Source: Mytilus edulis (taxonomy: Eukaryota; Mollusca; Bivalvia; Mytilida; Mytilidae). Taken from it: a stretch of 64,000 bases of DNA. The translations under genes and the position numbers were made by a program. The notes beneath the pieces are model-generated. The model was not told the origin of the DNA and did not search any database. It worked only from the letters and a program-made list of their open reading frames with translations. The DNA lies in the NCBI RefSeq assembly GCF_963676685.1, contig NC_092357.1, positions 67,311,957-67,375,956 of the forward strand, written 5' to 3'. Positions 45,352 through 56,312 of the stretch are shown here, piece by piece (the first letter of the stretch is position 1; the number at the start of each line of letters is the position of its first letter).

Positions 45352-45485
45352 TTTGACCAGACAAACAGGTACTGTCACGTGATCAAAGGATTTTTCATTC
45401 TTTTGTATGGAAAAGTCTAGAGAAAATTTGGGAAAAGGGAAGTCACTCTCAATTCATTCCAGGAAGAAATTTATTGGGAAACAAA
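45352..45485. promoter_or_regulatory. Shared divergent promoter with TCACGTGA E-box
   Basis: Only 134 bp separate the start codons of the dismutase (minus) and the DUF4773-like gene (plus). A palindromic TCACGTGA at 45,375-45,382 fits the MiT/TFE (M-box or CLEAR-type) and USF E-box. Both products are predicted to enter the secretory pathway. Co-regulation is inference. Confidence 0.55.
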
Positions 45486-48400
45486 ATGACTTCAATGACA
45501 GATCTGATATTTGTTTTTCTTCTTTTGTCTTGTCACACATTTGCATTTAGTGTAAGAGGTATGCAAATGTACTCTAGTTAACAACTTTATCATGTCAACC
45601 CTTTATTTAAGATAAAAGACAGCAGTTGACACTTTTGATTTTTATGATATTTTAGATTTATATTATAAATAAAATTAAGGGTGATAAAGGTGCAAGACGA
45701 TCCCTGATTTTTGATAAATATTTCATTTTGGGGCATGACTGACTTGAGGCCATGTAGACTTGGGTCAAATTGTTTTTTGGACGAATCATCTTTCGGCCAG
45801 ATTGATGCTAGATGTTTATATATCTGAATTATATAGTTGTTAATGTCTTTGTTATTTTGGTCTCTTGTGGACAGTTGTCTCATTGGCAATCATACCACAT
45901 CTTCTTTTTTATATTGATAAACAATAAAACATGTTAATGAAACATGTAAAAAATAACAAAAACTTTAAAAATGTTAAAGTAATTATATATTCTACTTCTA
46001 TGTGGTTAATCTGCAGTCGAAATTTCCATAACGCAGATATACTGTGAGTGTGTGTCAATATTCAATGAATATTATATTAATTTATTCTGTTTATAGAATT
46101 ACAGACGAGACTGGGTCAGGTACAAAATGAGAGACTGCTTCATCAATTAAACGAGAGACTGATCATCCATGGTGGCAGGAACGGAGAGTGTCATGTTGTG
46201 GGATACAATGCTGGTTGTTGTCAACATGTAGAACTAGATGAAGTTGATCTAAACAGTACAGGTAACCATGGCAATTTTGTTATTTAGTTTTTAATCTGTA
46301 TCATAGTGACATTTTTTTATGTATCTATAATACTAAAATTACGAGGTCCAATTTGTCAGCCGTCATCGGGTAAAAACGACAAATCAAAGAATTCAACTCT
46401 ATATATAACTAATATAGGACAATGGCGTAGATTAAAAATTACATCACTCCAGACCCTTTTGTTTTCCACATAATTAATATTGCCAATAATTAACAAGTTC
46501 CGGGTCGAATCCGATACCGATACCAATAGTATATTCACCTGTTAGCTATTACCTTATGGATATAAAGTACTAAATGGTGGCCCCATTGCCGGCAATGCTA
46601 TTTTTAGCAATTATCTCCTTAAAAGGCACTTTTAATAAACTAATTAGGGAAAAACTGCTGTTGTCTAATTGAAGCTCGATATCTATTTGCGATTTTACCG
46701 CACTCAAATATATATTGTCCCATGGCTTTTCTTGGTGAATTTTGGGGTTTTTCACGATACCTGACGATTTCGCAGAAAAAATTCCCTAATTTTGAGCAAC
46801 ATAAAAAAAAAATTTCCGGCCCTTCATACTAAACGTTTAAGGACAGATTTGTGCTTGCATGAAACTTCATTCATAATGCAGCTAAATTGCTTTCCAGAAG
46901 AAAAATATATAAAAGATATAACAACCAATCACAGAGAGCCATCTATTTTTATCTCTATGTCATGTTCCCTTCATAAAATTGCTGCGCCCATGTACTTTTA
47001 TTTGGTACATTGTAGTTTTATTCAGCAATCAGCAAGACTTTCTAAGATAACTAATATAGGACAATGCTGTTGATTAAAAAATACTTCATTCCTGGATAGT
47101 CAGGACCTTTTGTTTTCCAAATAATTAATATTACCAATAATTGATAAGTTCCAGGTCGACAGGTTCAAACAGAAAGATTTGAAAGCAGAGAAAATATTGT
47201 ATCTTATAACATGTATAATCGACATGACTTTATCAGATGACAATACTAATTACTAAAATAAGGCTTAGGCATAGTTATATACTTTAATTCAGTCACGGAC
47301 CCGCGATATCACGGGTGTGTACTTGTAAAATATAAGTTTACCATACATGCAATTATTGCTACATGTATCTTATTGTCAAAATAGACATCACACTTAATTC
47401 TGAAACATGTAAATGAACCAAAATAAAAAAAAAATTACAACAAAGTCCAGAAGTTCCTCATATGATATCGTTTATAGAATCATAGACCAGACCACTTCAA
47501 CACTTCCAGAACAAGAGATTGTTGCCAGCGTGAACACCATGAAATGGATTTAAACAGTACAGTTAAAGAAGTTTCTCACTTGGGACTGGTACAAATATTC
47601 TATCTTTATTTCATTGTTCTCATACAAATAAAACAAAAACATTATTTTTATTTTTATTGTTTTAGCTCAAATATAACAAGTTTGATTAATACATTGTATA
47701 ACACCTTATAAAATGCAAAGTAAAGCAACAAAACAAAGCCTCTAAAAGAGAACAAAAACAACTCCTCATTGCAGGATAGACTGCACCTACCCTCTATATG
47801 CCTCTCTTTATTTTTCAGTGTGTGTCAATATGACATATTTACCAACAGAATATGGTATTTCTCTCACTCTGACTATTGATGGGAGAGCCTTAATCAATGA
47901 AACAGTTTCTGGTAAGCATTGAAGTGGTATATGATTAAGGGTCTGGATGGGGGGGGGGGGGGGGGGGGGGCTTCATTTCTGTATTGTTTAATTTTTATAC
48001 CAATTGTCCTTATTATACCCCAGGCAACGAAGTTGCGGAGGGTATAATGTTTTTGACCTGTCTGTCCATCCGTCTGTCAGTCCGTCAGTCCTCTTTCTTG
48101 TCATCCCAACTCCTCTGATACCACACAACAGAATTTGGTGAAACCTTTTTGGATAATAAGGACATACTATATGCAGATGTGCAAATCTACAGGAAATTAC
48201 GATTCCATTTTTTTTTCTAGGAGTTACATCCCTTTGAACTTATTTGCTTCAATATACTACTGCAACAGTTTGTCATCTCAACTCCTCTGAAACCACACAA
48301 CAGAATTTCATGAAACCTTTTTAGATGATAAGGACATACTATGCAGATGTGCATATCAACAGAAAATGATAATTAAATTTGTTTTCTTACACAATTTGTT

Positions 48401-50254
48401 TTTCTTACGGTTATTTTATTTCTCCAGTGACAATGTGGGGACGTGGGGTATGTGAGAGTGCTTACTAAGGTATTTTAATTCATTATACTTTTCCCATTAT
48501 TCTTTATTCTTTATATTTAAGCATCTCATTATTCTTGTTTGTTTTTTATTTTAGTCAACTTTTCTCTTTTCTGTTAATCCTCATAATTGAATGTCTCCAA
48601 AAGAATACTATATTCAATTCTACTTGATTGAGGTTATTTATGCATAGGGATTTCTTTAAAAATTGGATCAAATCCCTCTCAAATCATTTAATGATGATGA
48701 TAATTGGCTGTTTAACGTCCCCCCCCCCCCCCCCATTATGTATATATACAATGTGTGGTAAAGATCAATTAGAACAATAAACAACACAAGTTAATAACCC
48801 AAAAAGTCACCACAAATATACTAAGCATTAAGTAATACATTAATATATTACAAACAAAGACTATCAAAATTGCAGCATTATATTCCAGACTGTTAATCAT
48901 GCTAATTGTTGAAGTTTAAGCTTTTTTTATTATGGTAAATCTAGAAATTGCATTGTCTGAAAAAAATTAACAAGTGTTACTTTCATTTATTAATAGCCCT
49001 GGTTTGAAACCACTGCTGGTAAACTGTTGGTAGCCAAATTTACATTTATCATCAACAGTATTCAGTGCTTCAATAAATTCAGAAACTATTAAGATAGTAA
49101 CTTATAAAATTGAGAATGGAAATGGGGAATGTGCCAAAGAGACAACAACCCGACCATATAAAAAAACAACAGCAGAAGGTCACCAACAGGTCTTCAATGT
49201 AGCGAGAAATTCCAGCAACCGGAGGCAGCCCTTTATAGCTTGTTGTTCGGTGTGAGCTAAGGCTCCGTGTTGAAGGCCGTACTTTAACCTATAATGGTTT
49301 ACTTTTTAAATTGTTATTTGTATGGAGAGTTGTCTCATTGGCACTCACACCACATCTTCCTATATCTAGTTCAGTGATAATGAACGCCATACTAATTTCC
49401 AAATTGTACACAAGAAACTAAAATTAAAATAATACAAGACTAACAAAGGCCAGAGGCTCCTGACTTGGGACAGGCGCAAAAATGCGGCGGGGTTAAACAT
49501 GTTTGTGAGATCTCAACCCTCCCCCTATACCTCTAGCCAATGTAGAAAAGTAAACGCATAACAATACGCACATTAAAATTCAGTTCAAGAGAAGTCTGAG
49601 TCTGATGTCAGAAGATGTAACCAAAGAAAATAAACAAAATGACAATAATACATAAATAACAACAGACTACTAGCAGTTAACTGACATGCCAGCTCCAGAC
49701 TTCAATTAAACTGACTGACAGATTATGATTTAGCTACATTCTGTGCAAGGGCTGTATAGCCAGTCAAGGTCGTTAAAAACTTCCATCGTCAGTAAGGCTA
49801 TTTTGGATGTAATTAGATAGTATTAATTTTTTATCTAAGTTTTTGTTTCTGACTTTGACCTTCATTCTATCTATTTTTAGCTAAGAATCCTCCAGCATTA
49901 TGTGCAGAACTACCATACACCAAGAAATTAGCCAGTTTGTGCCTGAAATTCTTCAACCTTGACCTTTCTAACTCAACATTTAGTGGATGTGTAAAAATCA
50001 TTATAGATCTGGCATACATTTCTATAGCAGACTACGAACTTGGCTGTTTCAAGATTCCACCAAAAGGTCAAAGATCAAAGATCCTTACACAAAATCAATG
50101 GTCAGGTTCCATGAAAAAGATAAATCTGAAGCCATCCCCCTTGGATGACATCAATGAGAATCCAATATTGACCTTTGAGAAGACCAATCAGATTGCAATT
50201 GAGAAGGTCAAATCAATGTGGATTAAAGACAAAGTTAACAGGAGATTTACATAA
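45486..50254 (+). CDS. Secreted Cys-rich protein, DUF4773-like, 4 exons
   Basis: Exons are 45486-45558, 46097-46261, 47819-47911 and 49881-50254, all GT-AG with matching phases, giving 234 residues. The signal peptide is about residues 1-21 (LIFVFLLLSCHTFA). A polar linker follows, then GECHVVGYNAGCCQHV, VCVNMTYLP, IDGRALINETVSAKNPPALC, LCLKFFNL and a final GCFKIPP. That makes eight cysteines outside the signal peptide, with CC and paired spacing typical of DUF4773 (family assigned from memory). Four N-glycosylation sequons are present (NST, NMT, NET, NST). A basic tail follows. In exon 1 the stronger GTAAGA donor at about 45,551 would break the frame, so GTATGC at 45,559 was chosen. Molecular function unknown. 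It shares its promoter with the dismutase. Confidence 0.75.
47050..47165. repeat. Duplicate of the segment at about 46,420-46,510
   Basis: 'ccttttgttttcca' and 'ataattaatattaccaata' match the earlier segment with about 85% identity by eye. Together with the exon-2 remnant downstream it marks an old duplication inside intron 2 of the DUF4773-like gene. Confidence 0.6.
47470..47565 (+). pseudogene. Decayed second copy of exon 2 of the DUF4773-like gene
   Basis: It begins with the same 'gtttatagaat' acceptor context as exon 2 and ends 'gatttaaacagtacag' like exon 2's 'gatctaaacagtacag'. The donor GGTAACC is now TTAAAG, and the middle is deleted and frameshifted. It is a duplicated exon that has decayed, not a usable alternative exon. 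Confidence 0.65.
48011..48473 (-). mobile_element. Pearl-like element, TATACCC family, inverted copy
   Basis: This is the reverse orientation of 4,408-5,364: hairpin end first, then a CCGT/CAGT microsatellite, about two cores, and the head 'gacgtggggtatgtgag'. It lies in intron 3 of the DUF4773-like gene. Confidence 0.75.
49105..49525 (-). repeat. Dispersed repeats in DUF4773-like intron 3
   Basis: These are inverted copies of the 1,463-1,772 family split by a 'ttgtctcattggcac' fragment (49,250-49,372), so one short repeat sits inside another. The remaining intron sequence shows nothing recognisable. Confidence 0.65.
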
Positions 50255-50551
50255 TTTACAAACATTTTTGAATTCATCTAAATAACTTATAAAATGTTAT
50301 AATAGGAGGAAAAATAGGGCCAGATTTTACACAATATGATGTGATACTTTTTAAGAAAATGTCAGAAGATACATGTTGCTTTAAAAAGGCAAGAATTATG
50401 ACTGTATTTGAAATATTATAAGAAACTTGTCATCTGGTCAATTTCTAATTTCAAAGATTTTATCATTAGATTTTTTGCAAGAGAAATCTGATAGTCAATG
50501 CTCAATGTCTCATTACCTTGACAATTTCAGGGTTCAGTGATCTTTATATTT

Positions 50552-51024
50552 TTATGCCCCACCTACGATAGTAGAGGGGCATTATGTTTTCTGGTCTGTG
50601 CCTCCGTTCGTTCGTTCGTCCGTCTGTGCGTCCGTCTGTGCGTCCGTTCGCTTCAGGTTAAAGTTTTTGGTCAAGGTAGTTTTTGAAGAAGTTGAAGTCC
50701 AATCAACTTGAAACTTAGTACACATGTTCCCCATGATATGATCTTTCGAATTTTAATGCCACATTATAGTTTTGACCCCAATTTCATGGTCCACTGAACA
50801 TAGAAAATGATAGTGCAAAGTTCAGGTTTAAGTTTTTGGTCAAGGTAGTTTTTGATAAAGTTAAAGTTACATCAACTTGAAACTTAGTACACATGTTCCC
50901 TATGATATGATCTTTGTAATTATAATTCCAAATTATAAGTTTGACCCCAATTTCACGGTCCACTGAACATAGAAAATGATAGTGCGAGTGGGGCATCCGT
51001 GTACTATGGACACATTCTTGTTTT
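50552..51024 (-). mobile_element. Hairpin-terminated repeat, GCCCC family
   Basis: The hairpin 'ccacctacgatagtagaggg' is followed by a CGTT/CGTC microsatellite (about 50,606-50,650). Two cores of about 169 bp follow (anchors 50,664 and 50,833), then the head ending 'gacacattcttgttt'. It is in inverted orientation relative to the nested copy at 15,887-16,177, which has only one core. Confidence 0.75.
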
Positions 51025-51026
51025 TT

Positions 51027-51466
51027 CAAGGGGTACAATCAAAATCACGTGATGGATATACACACACCGGAAGTTACAGTCTAACTCGCCGCTTGAAAGG
51101 TTAGTAGTTGCATTTTCTTGTTTATATCAATTAAATTTTGATTAATAAGTTGGCACACCGAATGTCGGATAGTTTGTAGTTTTAAAATACACAATTGTTT
51201 TTGCTAGAAAGCGTGCAGTTATTGCAAACACTTCGACGGTGAAATTTTGGAACTGTGTCGAAGTGTTCGCATTAACTGCACGCTTTCCAGAAAGGATAAT
51301 TGTGTATTTCAAAACTAGATAGTATCCTACATTCGGTGCACTACCTTATTTATTAAATTTTATTGATATAAACAAGTAAATACGACTACTTACCTTTCAA
51401 GCGGTCTACTCGACTGTTACTTCCGGTGTGTGTATATCCATCACATGATTTTGATTGTACCCCTTG
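51027..51466. mobile_element. 440-bp fold-back element
   Basis: The whole element is a hairpin. CAAGGGGTACAATC at 51,027 is inverted at 51,466, and the two arms of about 215 bp match almost throughout, up to a loop near 51,247 between 'cacttcga' and 'tcgaagtg'. It directly abuts the GCCCC element. Confidence 0.8.
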
Positions 51467-52650
51467 TTTTTGTCTCGTCTTGGGAGCCTCAGTAGGTGAG
51501 TGGTATAAGTAGTCCTACATCAGACTCGGACTTCTCTTCAACTGAGTTTTACTATGCGGATTGTTGTGCATTTGTTTTTTCTACATTAGCTAGAGGTATA
51601 GAGGGAGGGTTGAGATCTCATAAACATGTTAAACCCTGTCACATTTTTGTGTCTATCCCAAGTCAGGAGCCTCTGTTAGTCTTGTATGATTTTTAATTTT
51701 AGTTTCTTGTATATAATTCAGAGTTTAGTATGACGTCCATTATCACTGAACTAGTAACCTATTTGTTTCGGGGCCAGCTGAAGGACTCCTCCGAGTGCGG
51801 GAGTTTCTCGCTGCATTGAAGACCCATTGGTAGCCTTCAGCTGTTGTCTGTTCTATGGTCGGGTGTGTTGTCTCTTTGACTCATTCCTCATTTCCATTTT
51901 CAATTTAATCATCTGTATTACTTGTCTGTCAACACTAAAGTTGTGAATTTTGAATCTCGCACATGATAGGAGCGCTTATCTACAATCTTAATGGATAAGG
52001 ATTATCAGTGTTTCTACCAAAGGAGGGTGTTTCTCTCCAGGTTTCTTCACTTATAAAAACTGATCTCCACAAGCAAAAAAAAAAAACGTATTGACCACCT
52101 CTTTTTGAGAAATCTGTTCAGTATGACAGCTGTTTTCCTTTTTTAGCTTTTGATTTTAAGATTTGAATTTTACTTGGAGTTCAGCATTTTTTGTAAAACC
52201 TGAAAACTATTTGAATAATTTTGTATACATTCTGTTGTTTATGCCATATGTTGTGAATGTTCGTTTTGGGAATGATCTCAGGGGTAGATTCCTATTGGAT
52301 AGTGCCCCTTCAGTTTGAGTTTAATTGTTTTTGGCACTTATCAATCTGCTGGTTTTCTCTTTTGAATTCTTTTACGTTTTGTCATGCTAAATGTTTTATA
52401 GCTTACTACATGGTATGAGTTTTACTCATAGTTGACTTATTAGATGTTTCAATCTGACTTCTTTGGTATATGACAGATAGTTGTCTCATTGGCAATCATA
52501 CTACATCTTCTTACTTTTATATAAAACACATCAGTACAGACTAAGGGACTTTACATCTTTCCTTAATGACATAGGTTCAAGGGCTTTCATTCAATTTTTT
52601 TTATTTTCATAAATGATTTCCCTTTGTTATATATTATATGTATACTTTAT
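51467..52650. other. Repeat-rich spacer, no gene
   Basis: It holds a dispersed-repeat copy (about 51,600-51,905, family of 1,463-1,772) and a 'gttgtctcattggcaatcat' fragment (52,440-52,520). The open frame at 51,496-51,696 is repeat-derived. Confidence 0.55.
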
Positions 52651-52652
52651 TA

Positions 52653-53435
52653 GCTCACCTGGCCCAAAGGGCCAAGTGAGCTTTTCCCATCACTTCGCGT
52701 CCGTCGTCTGTTGTCGTCGTCTGTCGTCGTTAACTTTTACAAAAATCTTCTCCTCGGAAACTACTGAGCCAAATTAAACAAACTTGGCCACAATCATCAT
52801 TGGGGTATCTAGTTTAAAAAATGTGTCCAGTGACCAGGCCAATCAACCAAGATGGCCACCATGGCTTAATATAGAAAATAGGGGTAAAATGCAGTTTTTG
52901 GCTTATAACTCAAAAACCAAAGCATTTAGAGCAAATCTGACTGAGTAAAATTGTTTATCAGGTCAAGATCTATCTGCCCTGAAATTTTCAGATGAATCGG
53001 ACAACCCGTTGTTGGGTTGCTGCCCCTGAATTGGTAATTATAAGGAAATTTTGCTGTTTTTGGTTATTATCTTGAATATTATTATAGATAGAGATAAACT
53101 GTAAACAGCAAAAATGTTAAGCAAAGTAAGATTTACAAATAAGTCAACATGACCGAAATGGTCAATTGACCTCCTAAGGAGTTATTGTCCTTTATAGTCA
53201 ATTTTTAACAATTTTCATAAAATTTGTAAATTTTTATTAACATTTTCTACTAAAACTACTGGGCTAAGTTCATTATAGATGGAGATAATTGTAAGCAGCA
53301 AGACTGTTTAGTAAAGTTAGATGTACAAACACATCAACATCACCAAAACACAATTTTGTCATGAATCCATCTGCTTCCTTTGTTTAATATTCACATAGAC
53401 CAATGTGAGTGACACAGGCTCTTTAGAGCCTCTAG
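52653..53435 (-). mobile_element. Hairpin-terminated repeat, GCTCACC family (copy 2)
   Basis: The end GCTCACCTGGCCCAAAGGGC comes first, then a short CGTCGT tract and a single core. The other end is AGAGCCTCTAG. At about 780 bp it is less than half the length of copy 1, because it has one core instead of three. Confidence 0.75.
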
Positions 53436-54289
53436 TTTTACTTGTTATGCATAATTAAAAATTTATATTCAATAAATGTATGATAAACTGAGAGTAGGAT
53501 GAAAGATAAAAAAATAACATTTCATGTATTGATATCCAATGTCACTGTAATCTATATGAATATATCACCATATACTTTTTTTTTAAATACTGGTAAAGAT
53601 TGCATTCATCCAATCAAAACCCTTATGGGACTGGTTTGATGCAGCATTTTCTCTACTTTTTAGAGCACAAAAACATAATGCATTTAGTGAATATTCTTTA
53701 CATTTATCTGTGTATGTGCTCTGACAGCAATTTATCAATAAAATATGAAATATATACTCAAATATTCAAGGGAACAAGAACGTGTATATGTATGACATAT
53801 CTTATCAAAAACTATTTTATTGAAATTACATAAGATGTGAAATTATAATTATGCAGAGGTAAATTTAAACGGCCTTAGAAAATTAGTTAAGGGAAACACT
53901 GAAGCATGACTGGACCTGGCCCCCTCTTTATCAGTCAGTGGGCATATCTTATGAAAATTTCTGGATCCGCCACTGTTATGGATAAAGAAAGATAAAAATT
54001 CCTCAATTGCTAAATGCAATGCAAAGTTTAATCTGTAGTATACTTCACACTGCAAAATGAATGCAATCTTTACCTTCAGTGTTCACTTAACACTTTAATT
54101 GTAAATGTGTCAGTGCTAATACAAATTGTGTATTTATTTAACTTTTTCTGTAGTATTTACCAGATAATATAGAAATAAAAATTGTAGACTTGTTTCATGC
54201 GGCATTTCTTAAATAATTTCTATTTTGATAGATATTTGATGCAAATTGACTAAAAATCAGTATATGCTAGTAGTTTTGTAAAACTACCC
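53436..54289. other. Spacer with partial GGCGGATCCAG MITE, no gene
   Basis: A fragment at about 53,880-53,975 matches the MITE family of 31,094. The remaining AT-rich sequence shows nothing recognisable. Confidence 0.5.
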
Positions 54290-54555
54290 ATAAAAAAGAA
54301 GATGAGGTATGATTGCCAATGAGACAACTCTCCACAAGAGACCAAAATGACACAGAAATTAACAACTATAGGTCACTGTATGGCCTTCAATAATGCCCAT
54401 TGCAACAGCAAAGCAAATACTGCATTGTCAGCTATAAAAGCCCCCGAAATGACCATGTAAAACAATTCAAACGAGAAAACTAACGCCCTTATCTATGTTC
54501 ATAAAATGAACGAAAAACAAATATTTAACACATAAACAAACGACAACCACTGAAT
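54290..54555. repeat. Dispersed repeat interrupted by the 6.6-kb insertion
   Basis: A copy of the 'gattgccaatgagacaac' family running to 'gacaaccactgaat'. Its continuation 'tacaggctcctgacttgg' resumes only at 61,167. Confidence 0.7.
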
Positions 54556-55297
54556 GCTTTCATGTTGATTCGGCCCCACGTCGATCCACCCAAGTCGATC
54601 CGTCCCACGTTGATCCGGCCAATATTTGAAGTCCATCCAGCCCAAATGAAAAAAATATATTTATAAGGAAAAAAATATATATAAATAGTAATTCATAAAT
54701 GTTTAAGAATTTTACTATAATGTGAAAGATATACGTTAAAAAAATGTCCTTTGACAAATATCAAGTTGTCTTTAGATGTCTTAGATGAGTATAAAGCAAG
54801 TACTAGGTTGATTATGTTTTCATAACAAGTCTTTGAAGATTATTGGGTATAATTATAATTAAAACCTATATATAACAGAATTTAAAACAATCAACAGACA
54901 TCAACAATAATCAGCAGTAATTAGCATTTTCTTTCAATTGACTGTGATCTTAACAAGTCTTTTAGCCTGTGTAATAACAAATAGTTACATACACAACGAT
55001 ACAATATAAAAAAGAATATGTTGTATGATTGCCAAAGAGACAACTGTCCACAAGAGACCAAAATGACACAGACATTAACAACTATAGGTCACAATACGGC
55101 CTTCAACAATGAGCAAAGCCCATACCGCATAGTCAGCTATAAAAGGCTCCGATAAGACAATGTAAAACAATTCAAACGAGAAAACTAACAGCCTTATTTA
55201 CATAAAAAGCCGATCCCCAAGCGTATACATACAAACTTTTTTTATGTACACAGAACTATTCAAAACATTGTCAACTTTAAAAAATATATATTGACAA

Positions 55298-55624
55298 GTG
55301 GTCAGTATGCTGGAGTTTCTTATCGACAACATATTTTTTGAGTTTGGAGATAGACTTTTTCAACAAATTGTCGGCATTCCTATGGGAACGAACTGCGCGC
55401 CTCTCCTTGTTGACCTCTTATTTTCATATGAATCGGAGTTCCTTCAGACATTTGTCAAAAACAAGAAGATCAAAGAAGCCAGGTTATTTAATTTCACTTT
55501 CAGATATATTGATGATGTTCTTTCCATTAACAATCCGAACTTTTCTGATTGGGTTCCATTAATATATCCACCAGAACTAGACATTAAAGAGACAACAGAC
55601 ACGGCTTCCTCCGCCTCATTTTTA
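55298..55624 (+). pseudogene. Reverse-transcriptase fragment (upstream duplicate copy)
   Basis: The frame contains GIPMGTNCAPLL and the catalytic FRYIDDVLSI box, then ends where a GCTCACC repeat begins. It lacks the upstream fingers region and everything after the palm. Motif style suggests a Penelope-like or related retroelement; that assignment is tentative. It cannot encode a working enzyme. Confidence 0.7.
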
Positions 55625-55904
55625 GCTCACCTGGCCTAAAAGGCCATGTGAGCTTTTCTCATCTTTTGGCGTCCGTCGTCGTCGTCTGTCGTCGTTAACA
55701 ATTTTTCAAACATCTTCTCCTCTGAAACTACTAAATGGATTTGAATGAAACTTAGCATGATTGTTCCTTAGATTATCCTGCACAAAGTGTGTGCTTCGAT
55801 TTTTGATCCGTCAAAAAACATGGCCGCCGTTACTTAAAATAGAACATAATGGTCAAATGCAGTTTTTGGCTTATATCTCAAAAACGAAAGCATTTAGAGC
55901 AAAA
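55625..55904 (-). mobile_element. GCTCACC family fragment (copy 3)
   Basis: The first 280 bp of the element that interrupts the second reverse-transcriptase copy, carried along by the tandem duplication and cut at 'agagcaaa'. Confidence 0.75.
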
Positions 55905-56312
55905 ACAGACATCAACAATAATTAGCAGTAATGAGCATTTTCTTTCAATTGACTGTGATCTTAACAAGTCTTTTAGCCTGTGTAATAACAAATAGTTACA
56001 TACACAACGATACAATATAAAAAAGAATATGTGGTATGATTGCCAAAGAGACAACTGTCCACAAGAGACCAAAATGACACAGACATTAACAACTATAGGT
56101 CACAATACGGCCTTCAACAATGAGCAAAGCCCATACCGCATAGTCAGCTATAAAAGGCTCCGATAAGACAATGTAAAACAATTCAAACGAGAAAACTAAC
56201 AGCCTTATTTACATAAAAAGCCGATCCCCAAGCTTATACATACAAACTTTTTTTTATGTACACAGAACTATTCAAAACATTGTCAACTTTAAAAAATATA
56301 TAATATTGACAA

